Source: Edaphochlamys debaryana
Lineage: Eukaryota; Chlorophyta; Chlorophyceae; Chlamydomonadales
DNA: 64,000 bases
NCBI GenBank assembly: GCA_016858145.1
Contig: JAEHOE010000107.1
Coordinates: 186,001 to 250,000 of the forward strand
Direction of reading: 5' to 3'
Part shown: positions 20,522-30,800 of the stretch, one piece after another
How positions within the stretch are numbered: position 1 is the stretch's first letter
How the letters are laid out: every line of letters begins with the position of its first letter
Made by a program: the position numbers and the translations under genes
Notes under the pieces: generated by a model
Told to the model about the DNA's origin: nothing
The model's database searches: none
Seen by the model: the letters and a program-made list of their open reading frames with translations, nothing else

Positions 20522-23447
20522 ATGGCCACGCGCGTCTTAGGGGACGCCGACCTGCGGGCTCTAATCGCTGCACATGCTCCGCTTGACAACGCCGAGCACC
20601 TGGCCTTGCGCCTTCTCGACAAGGAGCTCCGGACGGCTATCGATAGCCACATTACCTGCCTCAAACTCCACGATAAGACCTTTGGAGAGACTTCTGGCGG
20701 ACATGCCGAGCTCATTCGTGCCTTCCGAGGCTTCCTCGCCCGCGGATGCAGACCGCAAGAGCTGCGTCTGGAGCTCACATGCGGGTCCTCTCGCAGGGCG
20801 ACCGCGTGAGCTTGGGCTGCTCGTCGCTGGCGGGGGGGGAGCGCGTTTGCCTCAGCTCAGGGAGGGCCTCAAGCCGTCAAGGGCACACACTACCGACTGC
20901 GCCCCTTACGTCGGGCCACCTCCCCCCTCTTCCAGGGTGTCTCTCCTGCATGCACTCACGGAAGCCGAGCCGCGGGAGGTCTCCACGTCGATGTGCTCGG
21001 CTGAGCCCGACCCCTGCACTGGTACCCGCGCCGGCCCAGCTGCCGTGAGCTCCCTCTCCATAGCCTCGGACCTGCTCTGCCCCCCCGTGGCCTGGGCCAT
21101 CCTCCGAGGCATGCCTGGCCTTGAGACTCTGCGGCTGCTGCCAGCTGCGACCCCAGACCCACGTCTGGAACCACCGCTGACGGCAGCCGACGAGCCGCCG
21201 CCACAGGCGGCTGCTTCGACTGGGAGCTCCGGAGTGGAGGGGGCGCTGGCAAACCTTAGCCTTGAGGCCGGCGGTGCCGTTGCAAACGTGGCAGACGCAG
21301 CACAAAGCTCGGAGTGGCTCGCCGCGGAATCGGAAGCAGAGACAGAGGAGCAGGCACGGGAGCGGCTGGGAGACGCGCTACGAATCCTCTTGAGCGGCGG
21401 GGACGCCGGCGGCGGCCCTGCGCTGCCCAGGCTCGGTGCGCTGGTCTGCCCCCTGGTCACGTGGCGCAGCGACACTGCCGGACGCTGTGCCCCGGGGCTT
21501 GCGGCTCTGCGGCGGCTGGAGCTGACGACGGGGTGCTGGGAGGACCTGCCGTCGCTGCTGCTGGCGGCAGCGGTGTCGGCGGGGCTGGAGGAGCTGGTCC
21601 TGGGGCCCTCGCTCCAGGGCAAAGCGCCGCCGGGCCTACCCCAGTTCCTTGCAGGGACGGGCAGCGGCACTCCAGCCCGCTCCGCCCCAGATGCCACAGC
21701 CGCAACCCTTCCAGGCGATGGAGAGAGCTGCCCATACGCGCATGCCGCTCCAGCCGCTGCCCCGGCCCAGGCCCCGGCCCTGACCCCCGCTCCAGCACCG
21801 CCGTCCCCCCTGTCCGGGTTGCGCCTGCGGACCCTGTGCCTCCCAGGGGCGGACCTCAGCCCTCAGCTGCTGGCGGCGCTCTCGGCCCTGCCCCGCCTGG
21901 CCTCCCTCTCCGCGCGGGGCCTGGTCTCGGACTCGGGCGCCGCCGAGGGCCGCGGCTGGGGCGAGCCGGAGGAGGCGCTGACCCACATCGAGCCGCTGCC
22001 GCTGCCGCCCTCCCTGGAGCGGCTGGAGCTGGCGGAAGGTGGCTCCTTCGAGCTGCTGGCCGCCCTGGGCCTGGCCATGGGGCTGTCGGGCTGCGCGCCA
22101 CCACCAGCACCGTCTGGCCTGTCGCCTTCGGCAGCGGCAGCGGCGGCGGCAGCGGCGGTGGAACCCGTGGCCAGAGGTTCGGCTGTCGCACTGGCACCAG
22201 CGGCGGCCCAAGCACCGGCTGCGGGGTATAGGGAGGGGGACGGACGCACGCGGGCGCACCGCCTGCAGCTGAGGGTGGCCCCGGGCGGAACTCTACGGAT
22301 GGCGCCGCGGGTGGGCCGCCATGCGGAGGAGGGCTCCGGGCGGTTGAGCCCCGTGGGCGAGCGAGCGCTGTGCCTGGCGGCTGCGACCCTGGCGGCGGCG
22401 GAGGCGGGGGGTCGGCCGAGGGCGCTGAGCGTGGGGCTCTGCGGCGGCATGACGCTGCTGACTGCGCCGCCGGAGCCGGAGGGCGGGCTGGGCCTGGGGC
22501 CCGACCGGGTCCTCGGTGGGCACGGGCGCTGGCTGGCGGCGCTGGCGGCGGTGGGGGTGGAGGTGCTGACGCTGTTCGCCGTGCGGCTGAGTGCGGAGGA
22601 CGTGGGGGTGATTGGGGAGCGCTTGTCCACCCTCAAGGTAAGGGGGCGCTGTGGGGACACGGGGAGCACAGGGTCCAGGCATGCGCCGCGGACGTCCCAG
22701 ACTGGGACGTCCGATGCTAGCCTCGTGCTCAAACTCGACCTCGGTTAAACTTGACCTGCACACAAGCCAATAATGGCCTCTGTCTGCGCGCCCCTTTGAC
22801 CAGCCGCTGCCACGTACCGCTGGCACTCCTGGCAGGAGCCCTCGGCTCCTCCCCGCCCTGCTCCCCCTTCAGGCCCCCTCCTTTCTCTCGGCCTTCCGGC
22901 TTCCCCCCTCCCGCCCCGCAGGAGCTGAACCTGGAGGACTTGATGGTGGTGCCGCCCTCGGCGCTGCCCCGCCTGCGCCGCCTCACGGGCCTCACCATGC
23001 TGAGCCTGGACGCCGAGTGGGAGAGCCCCGGACAGGTGGGTTGGTCGAAAGAGCCAATTGACCGCAAGTCTCGATGGTGCACGCTCTGAGCACGACGTGC
23101 ATTGGACACAGACACAGGTTGAGCAAGCCCCCCACCCGCTCTGCCACGCGACCCATCGTGGGTGCACTGTACTCCAAGTCTCCAACCGACCGATCATATG
23201 ACGGGCTTGCCACGTGCCCCGGCCCGGCCAACTTTCCCCTGCACAGGCCGGAGGCGGCAGCATTCTGACCGACGCGGCAGCTGGCCTGGCCAGCCTGCTT
23301 GCGCCGGGCGGGCCGGCGGCCTCGGTCCGCTTCACAGCCCCCATCGAAGCGGCGAGGGGGGCGAGGGAGGTGATTGAGGGGGTGCAGGCGAGGCTGGCGG
23401 CGGAGGGGGCTCCGCCGCCGCAGATTCATCTGGCGCTGTGGAAGTGA
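20522..23447 (+). CDS. F-box/leucine-rich-repeat-like protein
   Basis: Four exons: 20522-20805, 20936-22637, 22922-23035, 23247-23447, giving 766 aa. The N-terminus (LGDADLRALIAAHAPLDNA, then LALRLLDKELRTAIDSHI) resembles an F-box helix set followed by the segment that leads into leucine-rich repeats in algal F-box proteins. Leucine-rich motifs recur through the middle, for example LRTLCLPGADLSPQLLAALS and LPRLASLSARGL near residue 430, and again near the C-terminus (LEDLMVV, LRRLTGLTMLSLD). Long Ala/Pro/Gly-rich stretches separate them. If the F-box is real, the protein would recruit substrates to an SCF ubiquitin ligase. This is inference, because the F-box match is weak. Donors are GTGAGC, GTAAGG and GTGGGT. 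Confidence 0.65.
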
Positions 23448-23730
23448 GACAGGGACCTGGTGATTTCCTGGTGTGGGCTGCAGTGAACCTTGAAGAGTAC
23501 GTACCGGAGGCGGTAGACCTAGCCCCTGTGCAACACACTAGCATGGGAGGCGGGAGGAGTCACCAGGTGATGGGCTGACGAGTGGCAGGCACGTTGAGCC
23601 GTTGTGTGTGTCGTCGCAAGTCGGGGCTTCAGCCAAGGTGGACTCGTCTGAGGATTGCTGGAAACCCCCCAGGCTGCGGGAGTTTGCGGGGGCTTTATGA
23701 GATGGCGGGGGCGCTGAGCAATCACACTCA

Positions 23731-23765
23731 GGAATGCTCCGGAACATTCCGGAACAGACCGGAAC
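23731..23765 (+). promoter_or_regulatory. Heat-shock-element array
   Basis: GGAACATTCCGGAAC at 23741-23755 is a perfect three-unit heat shock element (nGAAn-nTTCn-nGAAn). Further GGAA units follow the same 5-bp register at 23731 and 23761, with degenerate TTC slots between them. The array lies about 50-80 bp upstream of the TATA box at 23811, a usual spacing for HSF-driven promoters. Confidence 0.6.
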
Positions 23766-23810
23766 AGACCGGCACGTCCTGTACGGTGGTCCACGCATCC
23801 TCCGGCCCGG

Positions 23811-23819
23811 ATATAAATA
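23811..23819 (+). promoter_or_regulatory. TATA box ATATAAATA
   Basis: ATATAAATA is a strong TATA match in GC-rich DNA, upstream of the Gag-protease ORF. Transcription would begin near 23845, leaving a leader of ~175 nt before the first ATG at 24022. It is probably part of the 5' LTR of the copia-like element. Confidence 0.6.
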
Positions 23820-24021
23820 CCTCTCTCACTTGCTCTATTGATAACGTAGCTCACCATTATCAGACACCGCAAGCCTGCTTCAGATACACGGAACCGCCAT
23901 CCCAGCCACGGTTACCAATCCGCGCCACTTGCGCATTAAGCCGAGGCGCACATTATCCTAGCTGCCTCTAAAGCAGCCTCTACAGCGGCTTCTATTGGTA
24001 CTCTCGGACGTGCAGCAGCGC

Positions 24022-25113
24022 ATGCCACCTGCAAACGGGCCAACGCGACTTAACCGGCAAGAGCGTCACCGGCAGGAAAGCAAGACACATCGTGGTGACA
24101 GGCTGGAGCAGATGAAGTATCTGCACGCTCAGGTGCACACACACAGCCAAGGGCATGCGGCGATGGCGGACCTCGCCACGCTGCTGGCAGACCTCGCCAC
24201 ACTGCATCAGGAGCCGGAAGAGACTCCTCTCGACTATGTGGCGCGTGCCACCGGCCTCCTGAGCCAGCTGCAGGCGGTCGACTCACCCGTGACGGAGGCG
24301 CATGTGGTGTCCGCCCTAGTCCGGGGCCTCTCCCCGGCATACGGGATTGCGCAGTACAGCCTGGCCGTACAACCCGTGGCGACCCTGCGGGAGGCCCTTT
24401 CGGAGCTGCTGCTAGCGTCAGAGCTGCGACGGAGCAAACAGCTGCAACAGTGCTGTGCCGCTACACCGGGGACAGGAAGCGACTCCTGCGCGTGCGACGG
24501 GACTCCCGCTGACAGGGGCTGCGCATGCCGCGGCACGCCCGTTGGCCTCAAGGCCGGGGGCCAGAAGCGGAACCTCAACGGTACAAGACAGCACCAGCCG
24601 TTCGGTCCCAACAGCCACCGTCCCGAGCGACGAGGCCTCCCCTCACACCGCATGCTGCCGAGGAAGGCGCGGGGGGCAGGCCCCGCCGGCCCCGCCTTAG
24701 GCACGGCCTACGTCCTCGACTCCGGCGCCCTCTGTCACGTGACGGACAGCTGGAGCCACCTTCATGACTACCGGCCGTACCCACAGCCGCAATCACGAGC
24801 GCTGCGGGCCGACGGCCGGGTCGCCCACTCCCACGGCCGTGGCACGCTGGTGCTGGCGTGGACCGACGCCGCCAGCAACACGATCAACACGATTCGAATC
24901 TCGGATGTGGAGTACGTCCCCGAGGCGCGCTGCAAGCTCATCTCGCAGGGTGCCCTCAACAGGCGAAGGCATCGGATCGCCGTGGGACGTGGGCGAGCCC
25001 GCGTCACCGGCTGGTGCCCTTCAACGCGGCGAGTGGAGACCTTCCTCACCGCTGACCTGGTGGACGGCAGGTACCTTGTCGGCGCCACACCCATGCCTGC
25101 GCCAGATTATTAG
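24022..25113 (+). CDS. Copia-type Gag-protease ORF
   Basis: A 363-codon uninterrupted frame from the first ATG (24022); the frame is open further upstream. Residues ~35-130 match the copia Gag/UBN2 family: ATLHQEPEETPLDYVARA, a conserved SQLQAVDSPVTEAHVVSALV segment, and SPAYG. The nucleic-acid-binding CCHC knuckle expected next is replaced by an irregular Cys-rich stretch (CACDGTPADRGCACRG). The aspartic protease follows near residue 232 with VLDSGALCHVT, the DSGA active site, and then the DVEYVPEARCKLIS segment that follows it in copia polyproteins. A TAG ends the frame where the integrase linker should start. With no integrase or reverse transcriptase it cannot move by itself. Confidence 0.75.
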   Translation: MPPANGPTRLNRQERHRQESKTHRGDRLEQMKYLHAQVHTHSQGHAAMADLATLLADLATLHQEPEETPLDYVARATGLLSQLQAVDSPVTEAHVVSALVRGLSPAYGIAQYSLAVQPVATLREALSELLLASELRRSKQLQQCCAATPGTGSDSCACDGTPADRGCACRGTPVGLKAGGQKRNLNGTRQHQPFGPNSHRPERRGLPSHRMLPRKARGAGPAGPALGTAYVLDSGALCHVTDSWSHLHDYRPYPQPQSRALRADGRVAHSHGRGTLVLAWTDAASNTINTIRISDVEYVPEARCKLISQGALNRRRHRIAVGRGRARVTGWCPSTRRVETFLTADLVDGRYLVGATPMPAPDY

Positions 25114-25621
25114 CTGGAGACCGCAAGGGCCCCTCGCCACTGAGCGAGCCACGGAGGCAGCAGTGTGTTGGGGGCGGCACTCGCTACCCCGTCCGTGCCT
25201 AAGGGCGGTCCGGGGAGCCGTACCCGCGTCCTGCGTCCCCTGTTGCCTCCCTTCCATATGGGTGCGTGTGGCGACCCTTCATGTCGCAGTAGAAGTGCAT
25301 AGCATAGTACTTGGCGAGGTGGCAGTGAGGAGCAAGGCCGTCCGGATGGAACGACAGCTGGCTCGGGACCTGCCAGGAGTCTGGGCGGTACCCGTGGTGT
25401 CGGTGTTGTGGAGGCTGGAGGGTGTGCCGTCTAGGACAGGAGTGCAGTGTCCCCTGTTGGAGAGACTCTGTAATCCATATGGCTGAGACACTCGAGCCCC
25501 TTCGCGTTAGGTGGGCGATAGGTCTTAACATGCTGGGCTCGGGACCAAGCAGCGTAGCTTATGCGACGAGGGATGCAGCAACACTGTTGCGGCTCCAGCT
25601 AGCCACAAGCCCGTCAGAGCG

Positions 25622-25626
25622 TTACA
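25622..25626 (-). terminator. Poly(A) signal TGTAA (minus strand)
   Basis: TTACA on the plus strand lies 311 nt beyond the stop at 25937 of the minus-strand gene, a normal 3' UTR length. It overlaps the putative 3' end of the copia element, so the two transcription units may abut. Confidence 0.4.
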
Positions 25627-25936
25627 ACTCCCACTACCCCATGAGTAGCATCTGTCAGACTGCTAGCAGTTAAGGGCTCAGCTCTACACCATCAATGCCA
25701 GCAACAGCATGCCGGTACGTCTAGCATAGCCGTGCTCAGCCGCATCACCGACTACATCGTCCCGCTACCCCATGTACATCACACCACCGTTGGGCACGTC
25801 CTACTCAACGTCACGCCAGCCCCTCGTACCGGTCCGCCACCGTCAAGCTCTTGAGCTGCAGACCCCGCTGTCCTGTACCCTGCACGTTCCAGCCTCGGCG
25901 CTCCTCCACAGTCCCCCTCTAAGCCAGGCCGCTCCC

Positions 25937-27241
25937 TCATTCTGCCCCCAGCGACGCCACGAGCGATGCGCCCTCCCGCTGCAGCCTCTGCAGCTGCTGG
26001 ACCTGAGGGGTGAGGGGTGGGGCAGGCCAGACGACAGGGAGCGGTCATGACTCATGAGCTTGGGGTTTCAAGCCTCGCCGTGCTGCCTGGGCTGTTAGCG
26101 GGAATGCGACGTGACCAAGCAGCCCCTCCAGGACCCTCCCAAGCTTCCATTCCCACAGCCGGCCGCACCTTGTGGATGCTCCGAAGCACCGACAGAGGCG
26201 TGGAGCCGCCGCCGCCCCCGCCCGCCGCTGGTGTGCCTCCCAGCGCCGTGTTGTGCTTGCCCCCCCCGCCCGGTGTCCAGCCCGCTCCTGCCCCGCCCCC
26301 GGCACGGGCCGAGGGGGTCAGCGGTGTGGCGAGGTCCCCTGGGTCAGCGAAGTGGGTCAGGTAGCCCCCGCCCGTGTCCTTGTACTCCTGCCGCCGAAGG
26401 GCCTCCAGCGTCGGCGGGCTGAGCGGCGGCTGGGACGGGGTTCCGAGAATGCCCCCGCCTTGCCGGAGGCTGGATGGCATGGCGTAGGGCGAGGCGTAGG
26501 GGGAGGAGGAGGGGCCTGCGCCGGCCGGGGTTTGGGGCTCGGCGGCCCAGGCGGGGGCTGCCGCAGCGGTGCGCGCGGGAGCTGGAGAGGGGAAGCCAAA
26601 AGCGGAGGACGAGGCCCCGAAGGTAGAAGAGGTGGCGGCTGGGGCGCTGGGGTCGCCTGGCCCAGGAGGTGCGGATCCCGTTGGCCCAGAGGTCTGGGCG
26701 GCCAGCATGCTTGCCCCCGCAGACCGGAGCTCGTGAAGCTTCCGTAGCATGGCAGCACGGTCCGAGGGAGGCTGGGGCCTGCATTTGGATCAGGTGGTGG
26801 GGCAGCCAGAGCATTGCTGGTGGCCAGAGGTGATAGCTGTCCTGGCCACCCGTCCCGAGCGGCCAGCCCAGTGCCTGACGAGAGGGAGTGCCGACCCCCT
26901 GCGCGCCCCGTTTCACCTGTCCTCCCCGTCACACACAAGTCGTCAGTCCCTCTTGTCCCTTACCTGGACAGGTCTGGCTTGGGCAGCAGCGGCGCCTGGA
27001 TTACGGTCAGCTTTATCTGCTGCTGCTCAGCTGCGGCTGGCGGGAGGGGGGATGGCGCCGACTCGCCCTGACCCGCAGGCTGGGCCTCCGGCTCTTCAGC
27101 AGTTTGACCGCTGGTCTTTGCTGCCGTTGTGGGCGTGCGGGCCTGCAAGCGCAACTTCCATGCCGGCAGCGGAGTCGTCGCCGTGGCTGACTGCTTTCCC
27201 TTCGCCGCAAGGCCTTCCCTAAGCTTTACAGCAGGAGCCAT
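25937..27241 (-). CDS. Unrecognised disordered protein with terminal helices
   Basis: Three exons in transcript order: 27241-26964, 26778-26169, 26002-25937, giving 317 aa. The start is the first ATG in frame; the frame is open upstream only through non-ATG codons. The N-terminus is Ala/Thr/Lys-rich and ends QIKLTVIQAPLLPKPDLS. A short predicted helix (DRAAMLRKLHELRSAGASML) starts exon 2. A long Ser/Pro/Gly/Ala-rich disordered stretch follows, containing LEALRRQEYKDTGGGYLTHF. The last helix (LRSIHKVQQLQRLQREGASL) spans the final splice junction, whose phase-0 joining restores a continuous helix. I do not recognise a family. The two short helices suggest a partner-binding adaptor, but no function is proposed. 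Confidence 0.65.
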
Positions 27242-27893
27242 CGTCTGAGGCCTCGCGGTTGTCACAGCGGGCAGCGGGCACAGCCAAAAGAAGATCGCGC
27301 CGGCCTCGGTGCTCGAGCGAAGCCTTAGTGCTAATGCCAGCTATAGCTTAAAGCTTCACAAGTTAAGAACAGTTAGCAACCACTCGGTCAGCGAAAGAAG
27401 AGCCTCGCAAGAATTGCGTTTGGGCCTTCTGCACACTGGGCCAACAATAGCAACGGTCCTGTGAAAATATGTGCAGGTCGCCGCAGTGTTAATGTACTTG
27501 TCAGTTCGTGCACTGTGCTCGCGGACACGCATGCCAGCCAAACCCTGGTCGCCCAAAAACAGGGGAGTCTCCCCTGCCCAAAAACCCGGCCGCCCCCTCC
27601 TCGGGCCGACGCCAGGCTACACCTCCTCCATCGCCAGCACCTCTTCCTGCTTGACCAGGCGGTAGCACACCGGCGACCGCGCCTTGCCCCTGCCCCCCTT
27701 CCCGTCCACCCACACCCTTGCCCGCGGGTACCTGTCCGCGAAGGCGGGCAGGAGGCACACGCCCGCCACGCAGCACGGGTCATCCCCGTTCACAACAACA
27801 AAAGCTATCTCAGCCCTGGAGTCCCATCCATAGCGCGCCCCCCGCCCAACCGCCATACTAGCCCTGCATTGGTCCCATCCATAGCGCGCCGCC

Positions 27894-30800
27894 TCAGTCC
27901 AAGTACGCAGTAGCGGCGGTGGTGATCCATCGCTGGCTCAGCGCCTGGCGGTTCGGGGGCAACTGCCACGACGGATGCCGTGGCTTGACGACGGCGGGAT
28001 CGAAATCGTACTCCAGGTCCAAACCCTTCTTGATGGACACCGCCGCTGGGGGGATGACCTTGCCGTCCGCCATGACCCGCATGCCCTGGGCCTGCGCGCG
28101 GGAAGGGGGGGTGACGGAAGGTCGCACCGAGCCGCCTGAGCGCAGTCGGCAGCGCAGCTAGCCTGCTCAACCAGAAGCGGCGAGCGTCCTGCCTTCTTCT
28201 CCTCCCTTCCACGGCTGCATCGCCATTGCTCCAGGGACGACTGCGACGTCCGCTTGCCCACCCAAACAGCACCCTCGCCTCGTTCGCCTCCACTGCCCAC
28301 CCGCTCCCCTGTTCTTCTGCACCCCGCCCTCTCCCGCGCCGCGCCCCCATCCCGCCTCACCGTGCCTGCCCGTGTGGTGGCGCTGAAGGTCCCCCCGGGC
28401 ACGCGCCGCGCGAAGCCCGCCGACCCGAAGTCGCCCATACGCTCGGGTCCCACGTACGTCAGCGGCCGGTCGTCGCCCTGTGAGGAAGCGGGGCAAAAAG
28501 CGGGCAAGGGTTGCGATGAGAGGCATTGCCACGGAATTCCGCAAGAGCGCTGCGTGCGAAAGGCAAGGAGTTGAGGCACATGTGTGCGTGCGGTGCATCC
28601 AGGCACGGCGGCTCACCGGCGCTGCAAAGGCCAGGCCGGGTGGCGGCGGCACCTCCCCACCGCCGCCTCCGGCCGCTGCCTCCGCCGCCTGCCGCTGCGC
28701 CGCCAAGCGGGGCCGGAGCTTGTCCTCTTGAGCCTGCACCCTCTCCTGCAGGGCGAACAACGGGAAACAACATACAAGCTTTGAGGCATAGCAGGCTTAA
28801 GGAGAAACCCTGGCACCAAGCGAGCATCTCCGCGTGCTCTCCAACGTACCGGCTCCATTTGCAGGAGTCACCCCTTGGAAGACCTTCCCTCCACGCCGCC
28901 CCCTTCCAACACCCCATTTGCTCGCCTGCAGGTGGCGGATGCCCACGAGTCCATCGAACTCAGGCTCATCGGGAAACAGGGACGTCACGGGGCCGTTGGG
29001 GCCCTGGAGAGGAGGGACGAGGGTGAGCAAGGCGGGTTGCGGGGGGCGTCAGCGGGGCCAAGCCTCAAGGAACCGGTTTGCAGTTGCGGGCGGTTGCAGT
29101 TCCGCGGCCCCTGCCCTCGCCCGATGATGACGGTGCCCTGCCTACCCAGTAGCCGTGGTGCATCGCGCCCTGCGGCGGGCCCCGCGCGTTGGGCGCAGAC
29201 ACGGGCCGCGGTCCCCGCCGGGTGAAGTCGACCGTCTGGGCCAGGTAGGAGTGGCCTGAGGGGCAGGGGGCAGGGGCCAGGGGGGCAGGCGGAGACAGGT
29301 TAGCCACAGGTAATGTACGGTAGATCCAGCAGGACCCTGACATGTCCAGCTGCGGGTTGATGCTGCTCCCTGGATACCGGTACTGTCCCATCACAGCCGC
29401 GCCCCAGGCTCAGGGCCTCTGCCGTGCGCGCCCCCACGATGCTCACCCGCATTGACGTGCTTGCCGGTGTTGGACGCGGGCAGAGGGCGGCCCACGTTGT
29501 AGGTGCCGGGGCCGAGCGCGGGGCTGGTGTCCCCCTGCGCCGCCAGCTTGGTGGGCGGCGGGCGGGGCACCTGGACGTGGAAGGCCGAGGAGGGGCGCGA
29601 GGAGCGCTTCGTGAGGCTGCGGGGCGGGGGGGGGGGCGAAGGAGGGGGAAAGGGAGAGCGGGATCGAGGGGAGCAGGAGGAGGCTTGTGAGGGGAGTAGA
29701 GAGCATGAGGGCTGTGCTTTGACGTTCACGGGCTGGGTTTCGGGAGATTTCGTCGAGCTAGCCCTGACGGCATCGCCGTCCGTGTGCACATCCGCGTGCA
29801 TGTCGTACGGCACGCACCTGTCGTACCCCTGCTGGTAGTACGCGCCGAACAGGTGGCCCGCGGTTGTGGAATTGTCGGGCGGCTTGCGGCCGGGCGCCTT
29901 GAAGCAGGGCGTGCCGGGGGGCAGGGGGGGCTTGGGTTCGTGCACGCGGTGTGCCCCCGCGAACAGCTCCTCGTGGCGGACCTGGAAGGGGGAAGACGGG
30001 TGGTTGGGGCGGTTGGGGCGGTTAAACGTGGGCGAGGAGCTCTGGGGCGTGGAGTAAAGAGGAAGCGGACCGCCCCTGTAACGGCCCACAGCAATCCTGC
30101 AGCCGCCCCAGCCCCAGTCGCCCAGCCCCAGCCCCCAGAGCCCTAGATCCCTTCCCCCCCAACCCCCGGCCCGCACCTGCGCCTGCGTCCTCGCGTCCAT
30201 CTGCGGCGCGGGCTGCGCCGGCCCCGCCACACTGGTCATCGACAGGCTCCGCTTGGGCCCCCCGCCAGCCTCCCCGCTGGCCGTTCCCCGCCGCTCGCCA
30301 TCCGCAGCTATGGACGGAGCCACGGACACCCGAGAGGGCTCCAGAGACACACCCGCGCGGCGGCTGCCAGCGGGCGCGGACCCCGGTCGTCGCAGCCCGG
30401 ACGAAGAAGCATCACGGTTCGCGTTGGGGTCGGGCTGCTTGGACCAGTCCCGTACGAGCTGTGTGGCCTTGTCGAGTGCGCCGTACTTGGGCGTGTACTT
30501 GCCGACGCTCGGCACGTCCTGCTTGCCGCCGTACAGGAACCGGGATCCGGTTTTCTGGGCGTGCTCGCGGCTGACGCCCAAGAAGGTGGCGGAAGCTGGC
30601 CGCGGCGGCCGCGATGCCGCCGCAGCCGAGGACGCAAAGTTGGGCGTCTTGTCTGACGCCATGATGATTTGCCCCGCCCCGGTGGCAGCCGCCGACGGCG
30701 CAGACGACATGGACGAAGGGCCCGCCGCCGCCGCGGCGGCGGCGCGCTCCGACGCCGGCCGTATCGACTGCTGTACACCGTACTTCTTGGCGATGTGCGG

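Larger units (their letters stand above)
23731..25680 (+). mobile_element. Incomplete Ty1/copia-like retroelement
   Basis: The core is a Gag-protease ORF of Ty1/copia type at 24022-25113. Upstream lies an LTR-like promoter (heat-shock-element array, TATA box). No integrase, reverse transcriptase or RNase H is recognisable after the protease. TGTTGGAGAGACTC at about 25449 resembles the 5' end of a copia LTR, but no matching copy was found upstream. Both boundaries given here are therefore approximate. Copia elements such as Osser are known from volvocine algae. This copy is probably a deletion derivative or a non-autonomous element. Confidence 0.6.

Noticed and set aside
21863..22732. Long minus-strand frames opposite the F-box/LRR-like gene
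   Set aside because: Very high GC removes stops on both strands. The plus-strand model has consistent splice phases and leucine-rich motifs.
25199..25531. Minus-strand frame after the copia ORF as reverse transcriptase or integrase
   Set aside because: No motif of these enzymes (such as YxDD, D-D-E or the HHCC finger) is visible in any frame.
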